Shown here in pieces: positions 33,385 to 44,997 of a stretch of 64,000 nucleotides of DNA. Under the pieces are notes generated by a model. That model saw nothing but the letters and a program-made list of their open reading frames with translations, did no database searches and had not been told where the DNA came from. The position numbers and the translations under genes were made by a program. The stretch is from Brienomyrus brachyistius (lineage: Eukaryota > Chordata > Actinopteri > Osteoglossiformes > Mormyridae): assembly GCF_023856365.1 (NCBI RefSeq), contig NC_064542.1, positions 17,460,863 through 17,524,862 of the forward strand, given 5' to 3'. The first letter of the stretch is position 1; each line of letters begins with the position of its first letter.

Positions 33385-33470
33385 CATAGCTGTTTGTCCC
33401 ATGCAGAGTTACGGGGGTCTGGAGCCTATCCCGCAAACTGTGGGAGAAAGGCAGGGTACAGTATGACAGT
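33385..33470 (-). mobile_element. SINE tail fragment
   Basis: The reverse strand of ggtctggagcctatcccgca matches the tail of fish tRNA-derived SINEs. Only the 3' part is present. Confidence 0.6.
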
Positions 33471-34049
33471 CTACTTTATTTGTGAAATGACAGTTGTTCT
33501 AATACCATGCACTTTGTTCCTCTAAAAAGGTTAAGCACGTAAAAGCTAAATCTGAACCATGGCTAACTGTGCTCTCAGGCAGGGATGTAAGTAAGCTGAG
33601 CTAAAGTGGAAACAAGATCAGCTTCAGGTGTCTTTTGATATTTCGGACCATTTGTCAAAATATCAGAAAGATGTGAAATTTCCTGTGACAGAGAACTTTT
33701 CAAATATTACTGCAAACAGATCATAGCCCTAGAGTTTTATTTGACACTATAATCACAGTCCTTAGTCCTTCTGTTCCTTCATGCCCTAACATGTCATCAA
33801 CAGTTTTCTCAGATTTTTTGTTAAAAAGATTGCTGATATGAGATCTCACATTATACCCGCTGTTGATACAGTAATCCATCTGTCCTTCCTACAAGCTCCA
33901 CCGTCTTTCATCAGTTTGAGCCTGTATCTCTCCCTTTTTTAGTCACCTTAAATGCATAACCTGCAACTCAGGTATTGTGCTGTCTTGTCTTCTTAAAAAT
34001 GTTTTTATACAGCTGGTTGTAGCATTTTGGGCATTGTAAATAGCTGTTT

Positions 34050-34255
34050 TAACACTGGTTCATCCATCCATTTTCCAAACCACTTATCCTTCTCGGTCGC
34101 GGGGGGTCCGGAGCCTATCGCGGAAGCAATGGACACGAGGCAGGGAACAACCCAGGATGGGGGGGCAGCCCATCGCAGGGCACACTCACACACCATTCAC
34201 TCACACATGCACGCCTACGTGCAATTTAGTAACTCCAATTAACCTCAGCATGTTG
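34050..34255 (-). mobile_element. tRNA-derived SINE, 5'-truncated, reverse orientation
   Basis: From catccatccattttccaaac the reverse strand reads as the body and tail of the DANA/Mermaid-like SINE, including cacactcacacaccattcac and gtaactccaattaacctcag. The A and B boxes are missing. Confidence 0.75.
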
Positions 34256-34599
34256 CCTTGTCTCTCTAAAATTCTGGAAAAGGTTGTAGTACTACTCCTT
34301 TGAAGGAAAATAGGATTCCTGAAGTTTTACATTATTGATCCCCATGGGGAAACTCTCTTGCCTACCCCATCTTGTTCTCCATGATACACAGACACATGTA
34401 GGTGAGAGCAGGTCCATCAAAGCAGTGAGCACTTTTAAGTGTTCTTAATGATCTTTTATTTAGTGACCCTGGAGGAAGATCATATTCATTTATGATCATG
34501 TCACGTTTGGTCCTCCATAAAGGCATGGGGTGAACTCCTTCAGGCATATGATCCTCAGCTAGGGGTTATGTCATCTACTGATATGCCGTGTTTGGTGAC

Positions 34600-35480
34600 A
34601 GTATTATGCAGCACACTGCATGTCTCAATGATGTGGGACACCTAAATTGAATACGAACAGTGATGTCAGACATGGCAGTAGTGAGAGGCGAAGTAACCCC
34701 CATTCACAAATATAGAACCTTGTCTAGTTAATAATGCAGTGTGCATTCTCTCCTAGACCGCAGAGTAGTGAGTCTTCAGCTATGTGTACTGTGCTCCGAG
34801 GCAGCTGAAGCGCACGCTTGTAATTGGGCTCCTGCTGAGTTGCAGGATTTGTTACAGGAGTCATCAGCTAGGGCTTTAGGGCATAGCCACGATCTCCTGC
34901 AATAATGCAGCTTAAAACATAAGGCATTGTGCACTGCATAATGGGGGACAGTCACAGTTTAGCAGTCACACACTTACCAATAAGCAGCCATTTCCTATTG
35001 AAGTTTGCTATAGACAACATCCAGTGACGGTCTTTGGCACGATGAAGGAATTGTGTGTCCTACCAAGCCAGTTGGCGATAACATTCAATAGGTTCAGATG
35101 TGGATCCTTTTCAGTTAACATGAAAGCATGTGAGCACAGTGTGGGTGCAGTCAATAGCCCTAACTACATTTGGAAAGCCTTAGATGGTTGATTGCAAAAT
35201 GTCTGACATGTCTCCAGTTTCTCGTGGGAATACCACGGGCAGACAGCACTTGATTAGCCACAGGCAGAGTACTGGTGTGTTTTGTCGGCTTCTCCAAGAG
35301 TTGTGCAAACTCCTGGCAGAGGCCACAGAACACTGACTGATGTGCTATTCATCACTCTCACCAAATATATCTGTACATCTCTGCCCAGAGCTGCATGTAC
35401 CAAATCCACTAGAAGTGCTAGGTCTGCCGTCCTGTGCTTTGCACATTTGATTCTTTGGGCATGTACCTTCTACAACGATT
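34600..35480 (-). mobile_element. PIF/Harbinger transposase relic
   Basis: Minus-strand translation gives GFPNVVRAIDCTH near 35180-35130, the hallmark of Harbinger nucleases (GFPNVIGAIDCTH), and later GDRGYALKP followed by LMTPVTNPATQQEPNYKRAL at about 34897-34800, matching the GD.GY.L.PWL block. Stops and frame breaks are frequent. The element is dead and its ends were not defined. Confidence 0.8.
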
Positions 35481-35484
35481 CCTT

Positions 35485-37477
35485 GTTATTAGCATGACTT
35501 TCCTGCACATATTTTGTGTGAACATAACTAGTTCACTCCATTTCTCAATCTGTCAGGGCTGGCAATTAATGCTGGGTTCAATATTAGGTAAGTAAAAAGT
35601 TAGGTGCTAAAAAACATCATCAAAGCAGAGGAAATGCTTGTCAGAAAATAGGGGAAAAGGGAAGACATTTTTTTCAACTTTTAGGGAATGTATTATGTTA
35701 AATTAGAAATTAATTTATTGAATCTTTGCTGAATAGTGCTCTATGGATTTAATACTGATTAAACCATTCCGTATGTTTTGCCACCCATTGATTAACATTG
35801 ACACAAATTTCGGGAAATTAGACAAAATGTGAAACTTATCCTGTACAAGGCTGCAGTGATGTTTACCAGGTTGCAACTTCTACAGTCTTTTTTCTTTGCT
35901 GTTTAACTTTCTGGGCTGTTCTGAAGCTGTGTACTTATACATCTTGCACAGTGGAGTTCATACCTGCTAGAATGGACCACCATAACTTTTACCTGGTTTG
36001 AGTCAGGGTATAGCCCATCTGCTTAATGCACAAACATGTCATTGAAGGCCAGTAATTGCCTGAGATTTGGTTATTGTAATAAAGTGTGCCCTTTCCAAGC
36101 CAAAAGGATGAGCCTCTTTGTTATTTGTCGAGAGCTAAGCTGCTTTCAGTCAGTTACACAGGATTAGTGCTGACATCTGCTGAACTTCAGCCTAGATGCT
36201 GATATCAGTGACATGGATATAAGGGGCGTGCCATCCCAGGGGGGCTTTGGCGGGCTTGCAACTTTACCGTTATACACAGAAAAGGAGATCAGACTGATGC
36301 TGATGTTTGGCTCATAGACCAGGCAGCAGGACCGCTTGATCCAGAGGGTGTACCAAATCCACAGCTAAGGGTTGCTAGAGCTGTCTGCATAGGAGGGCTT
36401 CAGCAGAAGGGAGCTGGAGGAATGCTAAGAAAAGATCTCACAGTGTTTAGCGTGCCTGTTAACCAGCGTGCTTCTCTTTCTCACGGTAGGTAGGGCAGGT
36501 CCTGCCTCGCAGGTAACCGCAAGTCTCTTGACACAGAATCAGCACTTTACTTTGATCCAGATGTAACTTGAAAAAAACTCTTAGCGTGGCTCTTTAAGCA
36601 CTGTCCCACAATGCCACCCACAAGCAAAGGCAGCATGGAAAATTCAGGTCGGATGTTTGTCGCTCTGCGATAACACCTGTCAGTGTGTGCAATTACTCAG
36701 CTCTGACAGTGACTTTGTGCAGACTCACTAAGCCACAAGCAGACTTCTTGACCGCTGAACCATCGAAAATGTTCAGCTCTTAAATGAGATGCCATTTCCA
36801 CTGACGCCAGCTGTAAAACTATGGGAGTGGTGCCTCTGGGAGACATGGCTAACAACGTGTTTTCAAAGTGCTCTAAGCCTTCACTCTCCTGTTTATTTAA
36901 TCATATTCTCTCCGTGCCACTCCTGCCCACCCACAATATTCTTTGTTTATTCTCTGTGGATTTCATCGGTTCATGCTGTTCTGTAGCTTGATAAATTTGC
37001 ATAGCACTTCTCTGTTTCAGCCATTTAATTTTATATTTCTTTGACCTTGCGCTAGCATCTCTTTCCAAGCCAGCATACACTCTGCTCTTGATGTGAATCC
37101 TGTAACATCTGTTTTCCAGATAAGAGTTGTTGACGTAAATATGAAGCTTCCAGATATTGCGTGGATCATATCCTTCCTTCCCACTTTCACCGCTTCACAC
37201 AAAACAGAAAAAGAGAACCAGGTCTGTGCGTTAAAACCATACATTTCACAGTAAAACAAAATATAATGAACATGTTTTATACAAACTAAAATGTTTTATA
37301 TGAAATAAATACATTCTTAATTAAATATTCTTAACACATTTCTGTTTATAGGTATCGTAAAATGTTCCTAATTCGATTTCATGCACATAATCATTCAGCT
37401 GAAAAGCAGGCAGCAGCACAACACCCAGGGGAGAATGTGCCTCATGTTCTCAGAATACTTCAATTTATTCTGGCAGT
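35485..37477. other. unassigned intergenic DNA
   Basis: No gene, RNA or transposon ends were recognised. A slightly GC-richer stretch at 36200-36500 contains no open frame of note. Confidence 0.5.
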
Positions 37478-38165
37478 ACATGAGGCAGGGGACACCCCTG
37501 ACAGGATCCCAGTCCACGCTAGGAGTATGAGACAGGGGACATCCTATACAGGATGCCAATCCATGGCCGGACATGAGGCAGAGGACACCCCTGACAGGAT
37601 GCCAATCCATGCTAGGGGCATGATACAGGGGACACCCCTGACAGGATGCCAATCCATGGCCGGACATGATACAGGGGACATCCTATACAGGATGCCAGTA
37701 CATGCTAGGGAATGAGGCAGGGGACACTGGAAAAAATGCCGGTTAATGGCCAGACATGAGGCAGGGGACACCCCAGACAGGATGTTAGTCCATGGTAGGG
37801 CATGAGGCAGGGGACACCCTGGAAAAGATGCCAGTCAATGGCCGGACATGAGGCAGGGGACACCGCAGACAGGATGTTAGTCCATGGTAGGGCATGAGGC
37901 AGGGGACACCCTGGAAAAAATGCCGGTTAATGGCCAGACATGAGGCAGGGGACACCCCAGACAGGATGTTAGTCCATGGTAGGGCATGAGGCAGGAGACA
38001 CCCTGGAAAAGATGCCAGTCAATGGCCGGACATGAGGCAGGGGACACTGCAGACAGGATGTTAGTCCATGGTAGGGCATGAGGCAGGGGACACCCTGGAA
38101 AAAATGCCGGTTAATGGCCAGACATAAGGCAGGGGACACCCCAGACAGGATGTCAGTCCATGGCT
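37478..38165. repeat. 46-bp minisatellite with a 92-bp higher-order unit
   Basis: The word caggggac (or cagaggac) recurs at 37486, 37533, 37579, 37626, 37672, 37718, 37762 and 37808, then on at about 46 bp to near 38140, about 15 copies. From 37740 two unit types alternate: one with cagacaggatgttagtccat and one with ctggaaaagatgccagtcaa, making a 92-bp dimer that repeats about four times. Confidence 0.93.
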
Positions 38166-38482
38166 GGGCACACAGTCACATAGAATTGGTGATTTACAAA
38201 TACCAGTTCACCTGTAGTATTAGCATAGATTTTGGATTTCATTAGGAAGCTACAGAGCCCAGAGAAAGCCTGCATGGCCTTGGGGAGAGCATACACAATG
38301 CAGATAGAGAGAGCTAGCAGATGTGACGCTTCTGTGCTGCTCACTGGGCCACTGCATACAATATCATATATAAAATATAGCTACACCTTTACAGCTGATT
38401 TAAATTACATATACTTATTTACAAAACTTTTCCTATCTCAAAATGGCATGAATATGTACAGCATGAGCACTGAACACACATA

Positions 38483-39975
38483 TACAGCCATGGCCAAATG
38501 ACATAAATATTAATTTTCACTAAGTCTGCTGCCTCAGTTTTTATGATGACAATTTGCATAATCTCCAGAATGTTATGAAGAGTGATCAGATGAAGTACAA
38601 TTAATTGCAAAGTCCCTCTTTGCCATGAAAATGAACTTAATCCCAAAAAAAAACCCCATTTCCACTGCATTTCAGCCCTGCCACAAATGGACCTGCTGAC
38701 ATCATTTCAGTGATTCTCTTGTTAACACAGACGAGAATGTTGACGAGGACAAACTGGAGATCATGCTGATTGAGTTAGACTGGCAGACTAGATGCTTTAA
38801 AAGAAGGGTGGTGCTTGAAATCATTGCTCTTACTCTGTTAACCATGGTTACCTGCAAGGAAACATGTGCAGTCATCACTGCTTTGCACAAAAGAGCTTCA
38901 CAGACAAGGATATTGCTGCTAGTTAGACTGCACTTTTATCAACCATTTATCAGATCATCAAGAACTTCAAGGAGAACTTCAGTTATTGTGAAGAAGGCTT
39001 CAGGGTGCCCAAGAAAGTCCAGAAAGTGCCAGGACCATCTCAAGTTGATTCAGCTGTCAGATCGGGGCACCACCAGTGCAGAGGTTGCTCAGGGACGGCA
39101 GCAGGTAGGTGTGAGTGCATCTGCACACACAGTGAGGAGAAGACTTTTGGAGGATGGCCTGGTGTCAAGAAGGGCAGCAAAGAAGCCACTTCTCTCCAAG
39201 AAAAACATCAGGGACAGACTGATATTCTGCAAAAGGTACAGGGATTGGACTGCTGAGGACTGGGGTAAAGTCATTTTCTCTGATGAATCCCCTTTCTGAT
39301 TGATTGGGGCATCTGGAAAAAAAGATTGCCTGAAGAAGAAAAGGTGAGCACTACCATCAGTCCTGTGTCATGCCTGAGACCATTCATGTGTGGGGTTGCT
39401 TCTCAGCCAAGGGAGTGGACTCACAAGTTTGCCCAAGAACACAGCCATGAATAAAGGATGGTACCAAAACATCATCCGAGAACAACTTCTGCCAGCCATC
39501 TAGGAACAGTTTGATGACAAACAATGCCTTTTCCAACTTGATGGGGCACCGTGCCATAAGGCAAAAGTGGCTTGTTGAATAAAACATCGACATTTTGGGT
39601 CCATGGCCAGGAAACTCCCCAGATCTTAATCGCATTGAGAACTGGTGGTCAATCCTCCAGAGGCAGGTAGACAAACAAAAACCCACCGATTCTTACAAAC
39701 TCTAAGAATGAGCTGCCATCAGTCAGGGTTTAGCCCAGAAGTTGATTGACAGCATGTCAGGGCGATTTGCAGAGGTCTTGAAAAAGAAGGACTAGCACTG
39801 CAAATATTGACTCTTTGCATAAACTTAATGTAATTGTCAATAAAAGTCTTTGACTCTTATGAAATGCTTGTAATTATACTGCAGTATACAATAGAAAAAG
39901 ATCTACAAGCAATGAAGCAGCAGAGTTTGTGAAAACCAATATTTATGTCATTCTCAAAACATTTAGTCATGACTA
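38483..39975 (+). mobile_element. near full-length Tc1-like transposon with broken transposase
   Basis: The left end cagccatggccaaatgacat and the right end (reverse strand) tatagtcatgactaaatgtt followed by tgagaatgacataaatatt are inverted ends of a known fish Tc1 family; length is about 1.49 kb. The plus strand encodes a transposase in pieces: 38763-39299 includes HTH sequence and the catalytic block DWGKVIFSDESPF, then a stop. Downstream, FDDKQCLFQLDGAPCHKAKV follows in another frame with further stops. The gene is inactive. Confidence 0.9.
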
Positions 39976-41983
39976 TATGCTAAAATAAAGATGTCACTCC
40001 ACTAATCGAATCGCTTGTTTTGTCATACATATTTATATTTAACAATCCCTATTGTCATTTTGAGCTGCATGATTACAATTCATGCCTTTGCATGATTTTG
40101 TTCTATTTGTAAATAGAGTACATTTCAGCTAAATGTATAGAGTGCAAGTGATAAATAGTTCAGGAAAGAAACCAATGAATTTATTTATTAAATGCAAATC
40201 CGTCACTGTGATGTGATTTTTAGGTATTTTGACAGATATTTCAGCCTATCTGTAGATTTATATTGTTCATTCATACAGGTTAAAAGTGAGTCTCATCAGC
40301 ATTTCCACATAAAGCTGAATCACTGACTCGTTAGTCTCTGTGAAGAGCTGAATGTCATAAGCTCCTTCTATTGGAGGTGCTCTAAATTGAGTTGACATTT
40401 GAAAACTAAAGTAGTGAATTCAGTGCCAGTGCATTGAGCTACCTTGGGGACTGTGACTGAGCCAACTTTGTGTCCTTCGTCTGAACCAGAGGTAGGTGCT
40501 TCAAGGTCTATTTAGACTGCATTTCCAATCTAAATACTGGGCTCAGTCTGATTGCTCTTTCCGGCAATGCTCAGTGCTTGGCTCGGTTCTGTTGTTCTGT
40601 TTCTGGGGCTATTTTTGTCCATTGTAGTTTTGTTTGCAGGATTGTTTACTGTGTATGTTCTCCTCCAGCTTTTATGTCTGAGTTGTGTTGGATTGTCCTA
40701 GTTCCTGCTCCTGGTTTCTCTTGTTCTGAGACTTCTTTGGACACCTCATCCAGTACCAACAGTTATCCGTTTCCTGGACTTTGGGCCCCTCGTGCAGAAT
40801 GTCTGGCATAGGTGAGGCCCTCCAGATTTTTCTTTACTTATACTTTATCAGTTGAGGAAGTAAATAAAAATAATATTACCAAGTGCCTGGAGTCATTGTG
40901 TGACAATAGATCAGTTACAAATAATTTTTATAAAGCTGGTTATTTTTTTTCTTTCAAATTTACATACATCTGAAGTACAGTGAAATCATAAACTTTAGGT
41001 TTTGTTTTTGCGGTTACAGTTGTTACCTGTGTTGTAGCATTTAAGGCTGATATGCATTTGTCTATGAATGTGCTGAGCAGGATATTCACTGCACGTGTTG
41101 TTCATCACTTGTCATTTGAAACTAAATAAACAATGGATTTTTTAATAAAAAGCTTAAATACAACATGCATGTTGTTTTAACAACAGCTTTAAATTAGCGA
41201 CTAAGTATCTTTTAGGGACAGAGACACAACATTTTTTAAAAATAAAACATGAATTAAATGCTGCATAACGTGTGCCGTAAAGTAACCATGGAAAAGCAGA
41301 TGCTGACAGAAAAATGCACGTTTCATAACAAGCAATTTAGTGCAGAAGCAAGGTAAGTGCAACAATGTAAGTTAACAACATTATGTACCTGTATTCTTGT
41401 TTACGAACACCTTTTATCAGACATTAACATTAAATGAAACTGAAACATTAAATGTTAATTTAGAGCAAACCAACATTTGCACAGTTGCATTGACCATTTA
41501 TATCTATCATGAAAAAAGAAACTGCAGTAAATAATGCACAGAAACACATTCTCATATTATTGTGTCATTCATTTGCCCTGTCAGCAGGGAAAATTTCCAA
41601 AGTGCGTGTTTTCTCAGCCTGGAAAATGCATTTTAAGTAGGAAATCTCACAGTCTTTGCACCATGATTATTTGGCGCTTTAAGGGTTTGTTCTAATTCTA
41701 GCAACTGGCATGCAAGTGGATAACTGCAAATAAAGTATCTAGACTTGTGTTACCAACAACCATTTGGCTTTTATGACATACTTGTTTTTATTTTTCATTA
41801 CTTATGGCTTGTATGGTTTTGAATTATATTATATATATATTCTGATAAATCCAAATTACTGGGGTCTAGGTTGATATATTCTACACAGAAGGTCTTGATA
41901 ATTATTGACAAAATACTATCACAGTAGCGCCTCACAAGACAAAAAAGACATAACTACACAGGTGCACTACAGGGTTGTTGAGC
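39976..41983. other. unassigned DNA, possible LTR fragment
   Basis: Mostly AT-rich and unassigned. The stretch at 40560-40910 has the T/C-rich composition and late aaataaaaataatatta of fish LTR ends and finishes in tcattgtgtgacaa, but no paired LTR or target duplication was found. The open frame at 40578-40811 is not recognised. Confidence 0.35.
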
Positions 41984-43257
41984 TACAGTGGATATAAAAA
42001 GTGGGCACAGCCCTGATAAAATGCCAGGATTTTGTGAGGTCAAAAAAATTAGATCACGATAAATCATTTCAAAACTTAAAAATGAAACATTTTTTATGTG
42101 ACCTAAAACCTGTTCAATTCAACTGAAAAACAAATCTCTTAGGGTGAAAAATATGTAAAACAAAAATGTATAAAATGTACTATAAGTTGGTTGCATAAGT
42201 GTGCACACCCATGAAGTAATACTTTGTTGAAGCACCTTTAATTAAGGGCATCTCTTATGCACAGCCCTCTTCGGGTCACCTACACATTTTCAATTGGATT
42301 TACAGTAGGTCTTGGCTCTGGCTGGGGCATTCCAAAACTTCCATTTTCTTCTGGTGAAGCCATTCTTTTGTTGATTTGGAAGCATGCTGAGGGTCATTGT
42401 TCTGCTGAAAGGTGAAATTCCTCTTCATCTTCAGCTTTCTACCAGACACCTGAACCTTGTCTAGAGTCCCAGTTCCTGCTGAAGAGAAACAATCGCAAAG
42501 CACCATGCTTCATCGTGGGTATGGTGTTCCGTTGGTGATATTCAGTGTTGTTTTTGCACCAAACATACCTTTTGGAATCGTGGCCAAAAAGTTTAACCTT
42601 GGTTTCATGAGACCATAACACATTTTCCCAAATGCTTTTGGGAGACGATGTGTTTTTCTGCAAAGTTTAGCCACGCCATGTTTTTCCATCTTGCAACCCT
42701 ACCCCATAGTCCAGACATATGGAGAATAAGGGAGATTGTTGTCACATTTAGTACACAACCAGTACTTGCCAGAAATTCCTGTAGCTCCTTCAGTGTTACT
42801 GTAGACCTCTTCACAACCTCCTTGACCAGTTTCCATCTTGTGTTTTCATCAATTCTGGAAGTACGTCCAGAAACCGATAACATTACTTTTGTCCTATATA
42901 TTCTCCACTTCACTCCATCTTCCATTGTATATCTAATGCAGTGGAATTGTTTTGTACCTTTCTTCTGACTGATATCTTTCAACAATGAGATTCCTTTGAT
43001 GCTTTTTTAACTCTCTGCGTACCATGGATTTTGCTGTAGGATGCAACTGGGTAAATGTCAGGAAAATCCTACTAAGATTTAGTTTTTATATTTCTCGAAC
43101 TATCAGATTTGTTTATTTTTCATTTGAATTGTACAGGTTATAGGTCACATTAAAGGTGGGAAATGTATTGAAATGATTTATTTGTTTGTTTGGTTTTTTT
43201 ACATCATAAATATCTGGCATTTTAACAGGGGTGTGTATACTTATTATATCCACCCTA
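41984..43257 (-). mobile_element. full-length Tc1-like transposon, degraded transposase
   Basis: Inverted ends match: left cagtggatataaaaagtggg with ccctgataaaatgccagga, right (reverse strand) agggtggatataataagtat with cccctgttaaaatgccag; length is about 1.27 kb. The minus strand encodes KLVKEVVKRSTVTLKELQEF (HTH), SIWENVLWSHETKVKLFGHD (catalytic region with ETK where DETK is usual) and FTFQQNNDPQHASKSTKEWL, in shifted frames. It lies 0.5 kb downstream of gal3st3. Confidence 0.92.
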
Positions 43258-43715
43258 GATCCTTAGCCTCCTATTAAGTGTACAAAACTTATTTAAGTGT
43301 TCATAGCCTGAGACCTTCCTATACAATGTGCACTGGTATACTGGTTACAATTTGAACTAGAGGTTGTCCTCTATTGCAGTGTTTCCCCCGGTCCTCGGGA
43401 ATCCCCAGACAGTCCACATTTTTGCTACCTCCCAGCAAAAACATGGACTGCCTTAGGAAACACTGCACTAGACCTTGTCCGAAGATAATCCAAGGATTAG
43501 TTTGAGGGCTGGGGTAATTCTGCACTGCAGCAGAAGTGTGTAATGATGCCAGCAGTGGAAGATAAGAGGTGAGGGAAGGTCTGTAGTGAGGAGGAAGTGG
43601 AGAATCTGTAGTGTGATGGTGTGTGGAATGAGAGGATGGATGAGGGCCTGTTGTGCAGCAACCACTCCTGTGAGGGCAGAAAAGATGTTGTTGAAGGCAT
43701 GGAGTCAAGTCAAAC

Positions 43716-44997
43716 CTATAGCAGCTCTTTGAGCAGCACCTGGGGCACAGCCCCTGCTTGCTTCCGGGCATCCGTATCCTGGGAGCTGAGAGTGGGGCTG
43801 GTAAGGGTCAGAGGCCGTGCTGTCGAGTGAGCGTGTGCCAGGATGGGTCGCTCGGGTGGAGGGACCCGCAGCGAGTGGCTCCGTCGGTAGCGTTGAGACT
43901 GAGAGCGGAGGAGTAGCCGGGAGTACTGCACCTCCGGCATGAGGAGCTTGACGCACAGCTCGTGTGACATGATGCCTGCCCCTCTGCCCAGGCGCGAGGC
44001 GTTGGGTGGCAGGTCATAGCCCATGATATCCACCTTGGGACTTGGCTGCCAGGGCCGGAGCTCCTTGTTCCTAATGAAGGCAGCAGGACGCAGCTGGGGA
44101 AGGCGGCCCCCAAAGCAGCCCTGTACCAGTCTGACCTGGGCGCTCTGGAGCAAATGCACCTCGCGCGCTACACTGCCCAGCCCCAGTGCTCGCAGCCGCC
44201 CCCACAGTGATTTGTTAAAGTGCTCGTAAAGCGCTGTGTCTAGTGCATTCCAGCTGCGTATGCGAGCCGGCAGGTCAGCGCCCAGGCTGCGACGGGAGCT
44301 CGGCCTGCGCATGTTCATCCTCACGTACAGCATGTCCTCGAGGTCCCAGGCCAGAAGGCGGCGCAGCAGCACCAGTGACTCATCAAAGTGCTCGGCAATC
44401 ATCACCAGCGAAAAGATGCGCTCCACCTCACCAATAAAGCCTTTGACGTAGGCTGTGTCCTTGGGAGACCGGTCCTTGTCCCCTCCCAGGTCAAAGGTCA
44501 GCGTGTTGCGAGCATACATGGAGTCTTTCTCATGTGGCCGGTAGAATTGCCACGGCCGCTCCAGGAAAGCTTCCAAAGATCCATTAGGGACACGCTTGAA
44601 GCTCAAGCAATACTGGTTGTAGTAGCTAAAGAGGGATTCAAACATGGAGGCCGGCTCCCGCAGAATGGTTATATAAACAGTGTCATTGGGCATTAAGCGA
44701 CGCAGCTCAGAATGATTAAAGCGCATATGACTAGTGATGACCTGGGGGGACATGGTGTGAGAATGCACAAAGCGGGCACTGAAAGTCCGTGGGTAGCAGA
44801 ACTGGTGGTCACACGCCTGGATTGGCAGCGCCACTGTTAGGTTATTGCGTTCAGCGAAGCGGAAGAGGAGGTTCTGTACAGTGGTGCTGGCTGTTTTGTG
44901 CGTCTTCAAGAAAGCAATACTTGTATGCTTGGTCTTCAGGCCAGAGACAGAGGGTGACCGCAGTGAGGAGTAGCTCAGGTGGAAGGGCCTCATCGTC
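43716..44997 (-). CDS. gal3st3: gal3st3 second coding exon (catalytic domain)
   Basis: The acceptor is catcctgaatgcag|GACG. The exon is uninterrupted for 1282 nt to TAG at 43718-43716. It contains the stem and the whole sulfotransferase fold, as is usual in GAL3ST genes, where the catalytic part sits in one large exon. After the last family block the C-terminal 60 residues are Ser/Pro/Arg-rich and less conserved. Confidence 0.95.

Noticed and set aside
37478..38165. CRISPR-like regular repeat array
   Set aside because: Units are contiguous tandem copies without unique spacers, in a eukaryotic genome; the same holds for the arrays at 933, 1680, 6703 and 51428.
40578..40811. Plus-strand frame of 77 codons with hydrophobic Cys-rich sequence
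   Set aside because: Lies in T/C-rich sequence resembling an LTR; no signal peptide-protein family or splice structure could be supported.
43319..43956. Minus-strand frames of 65-150 codons at the end of gal3st3
   Set aside because: Out of frame with the sulfotransferase or in its 3' flank; Ser/His/Pro-rich low complexity only.
44023..44696. Plus-strand open frames inside gal3st3
   Set aside because: Antisense shadows of a long GC-rich coding exon with no family similarity of their own.
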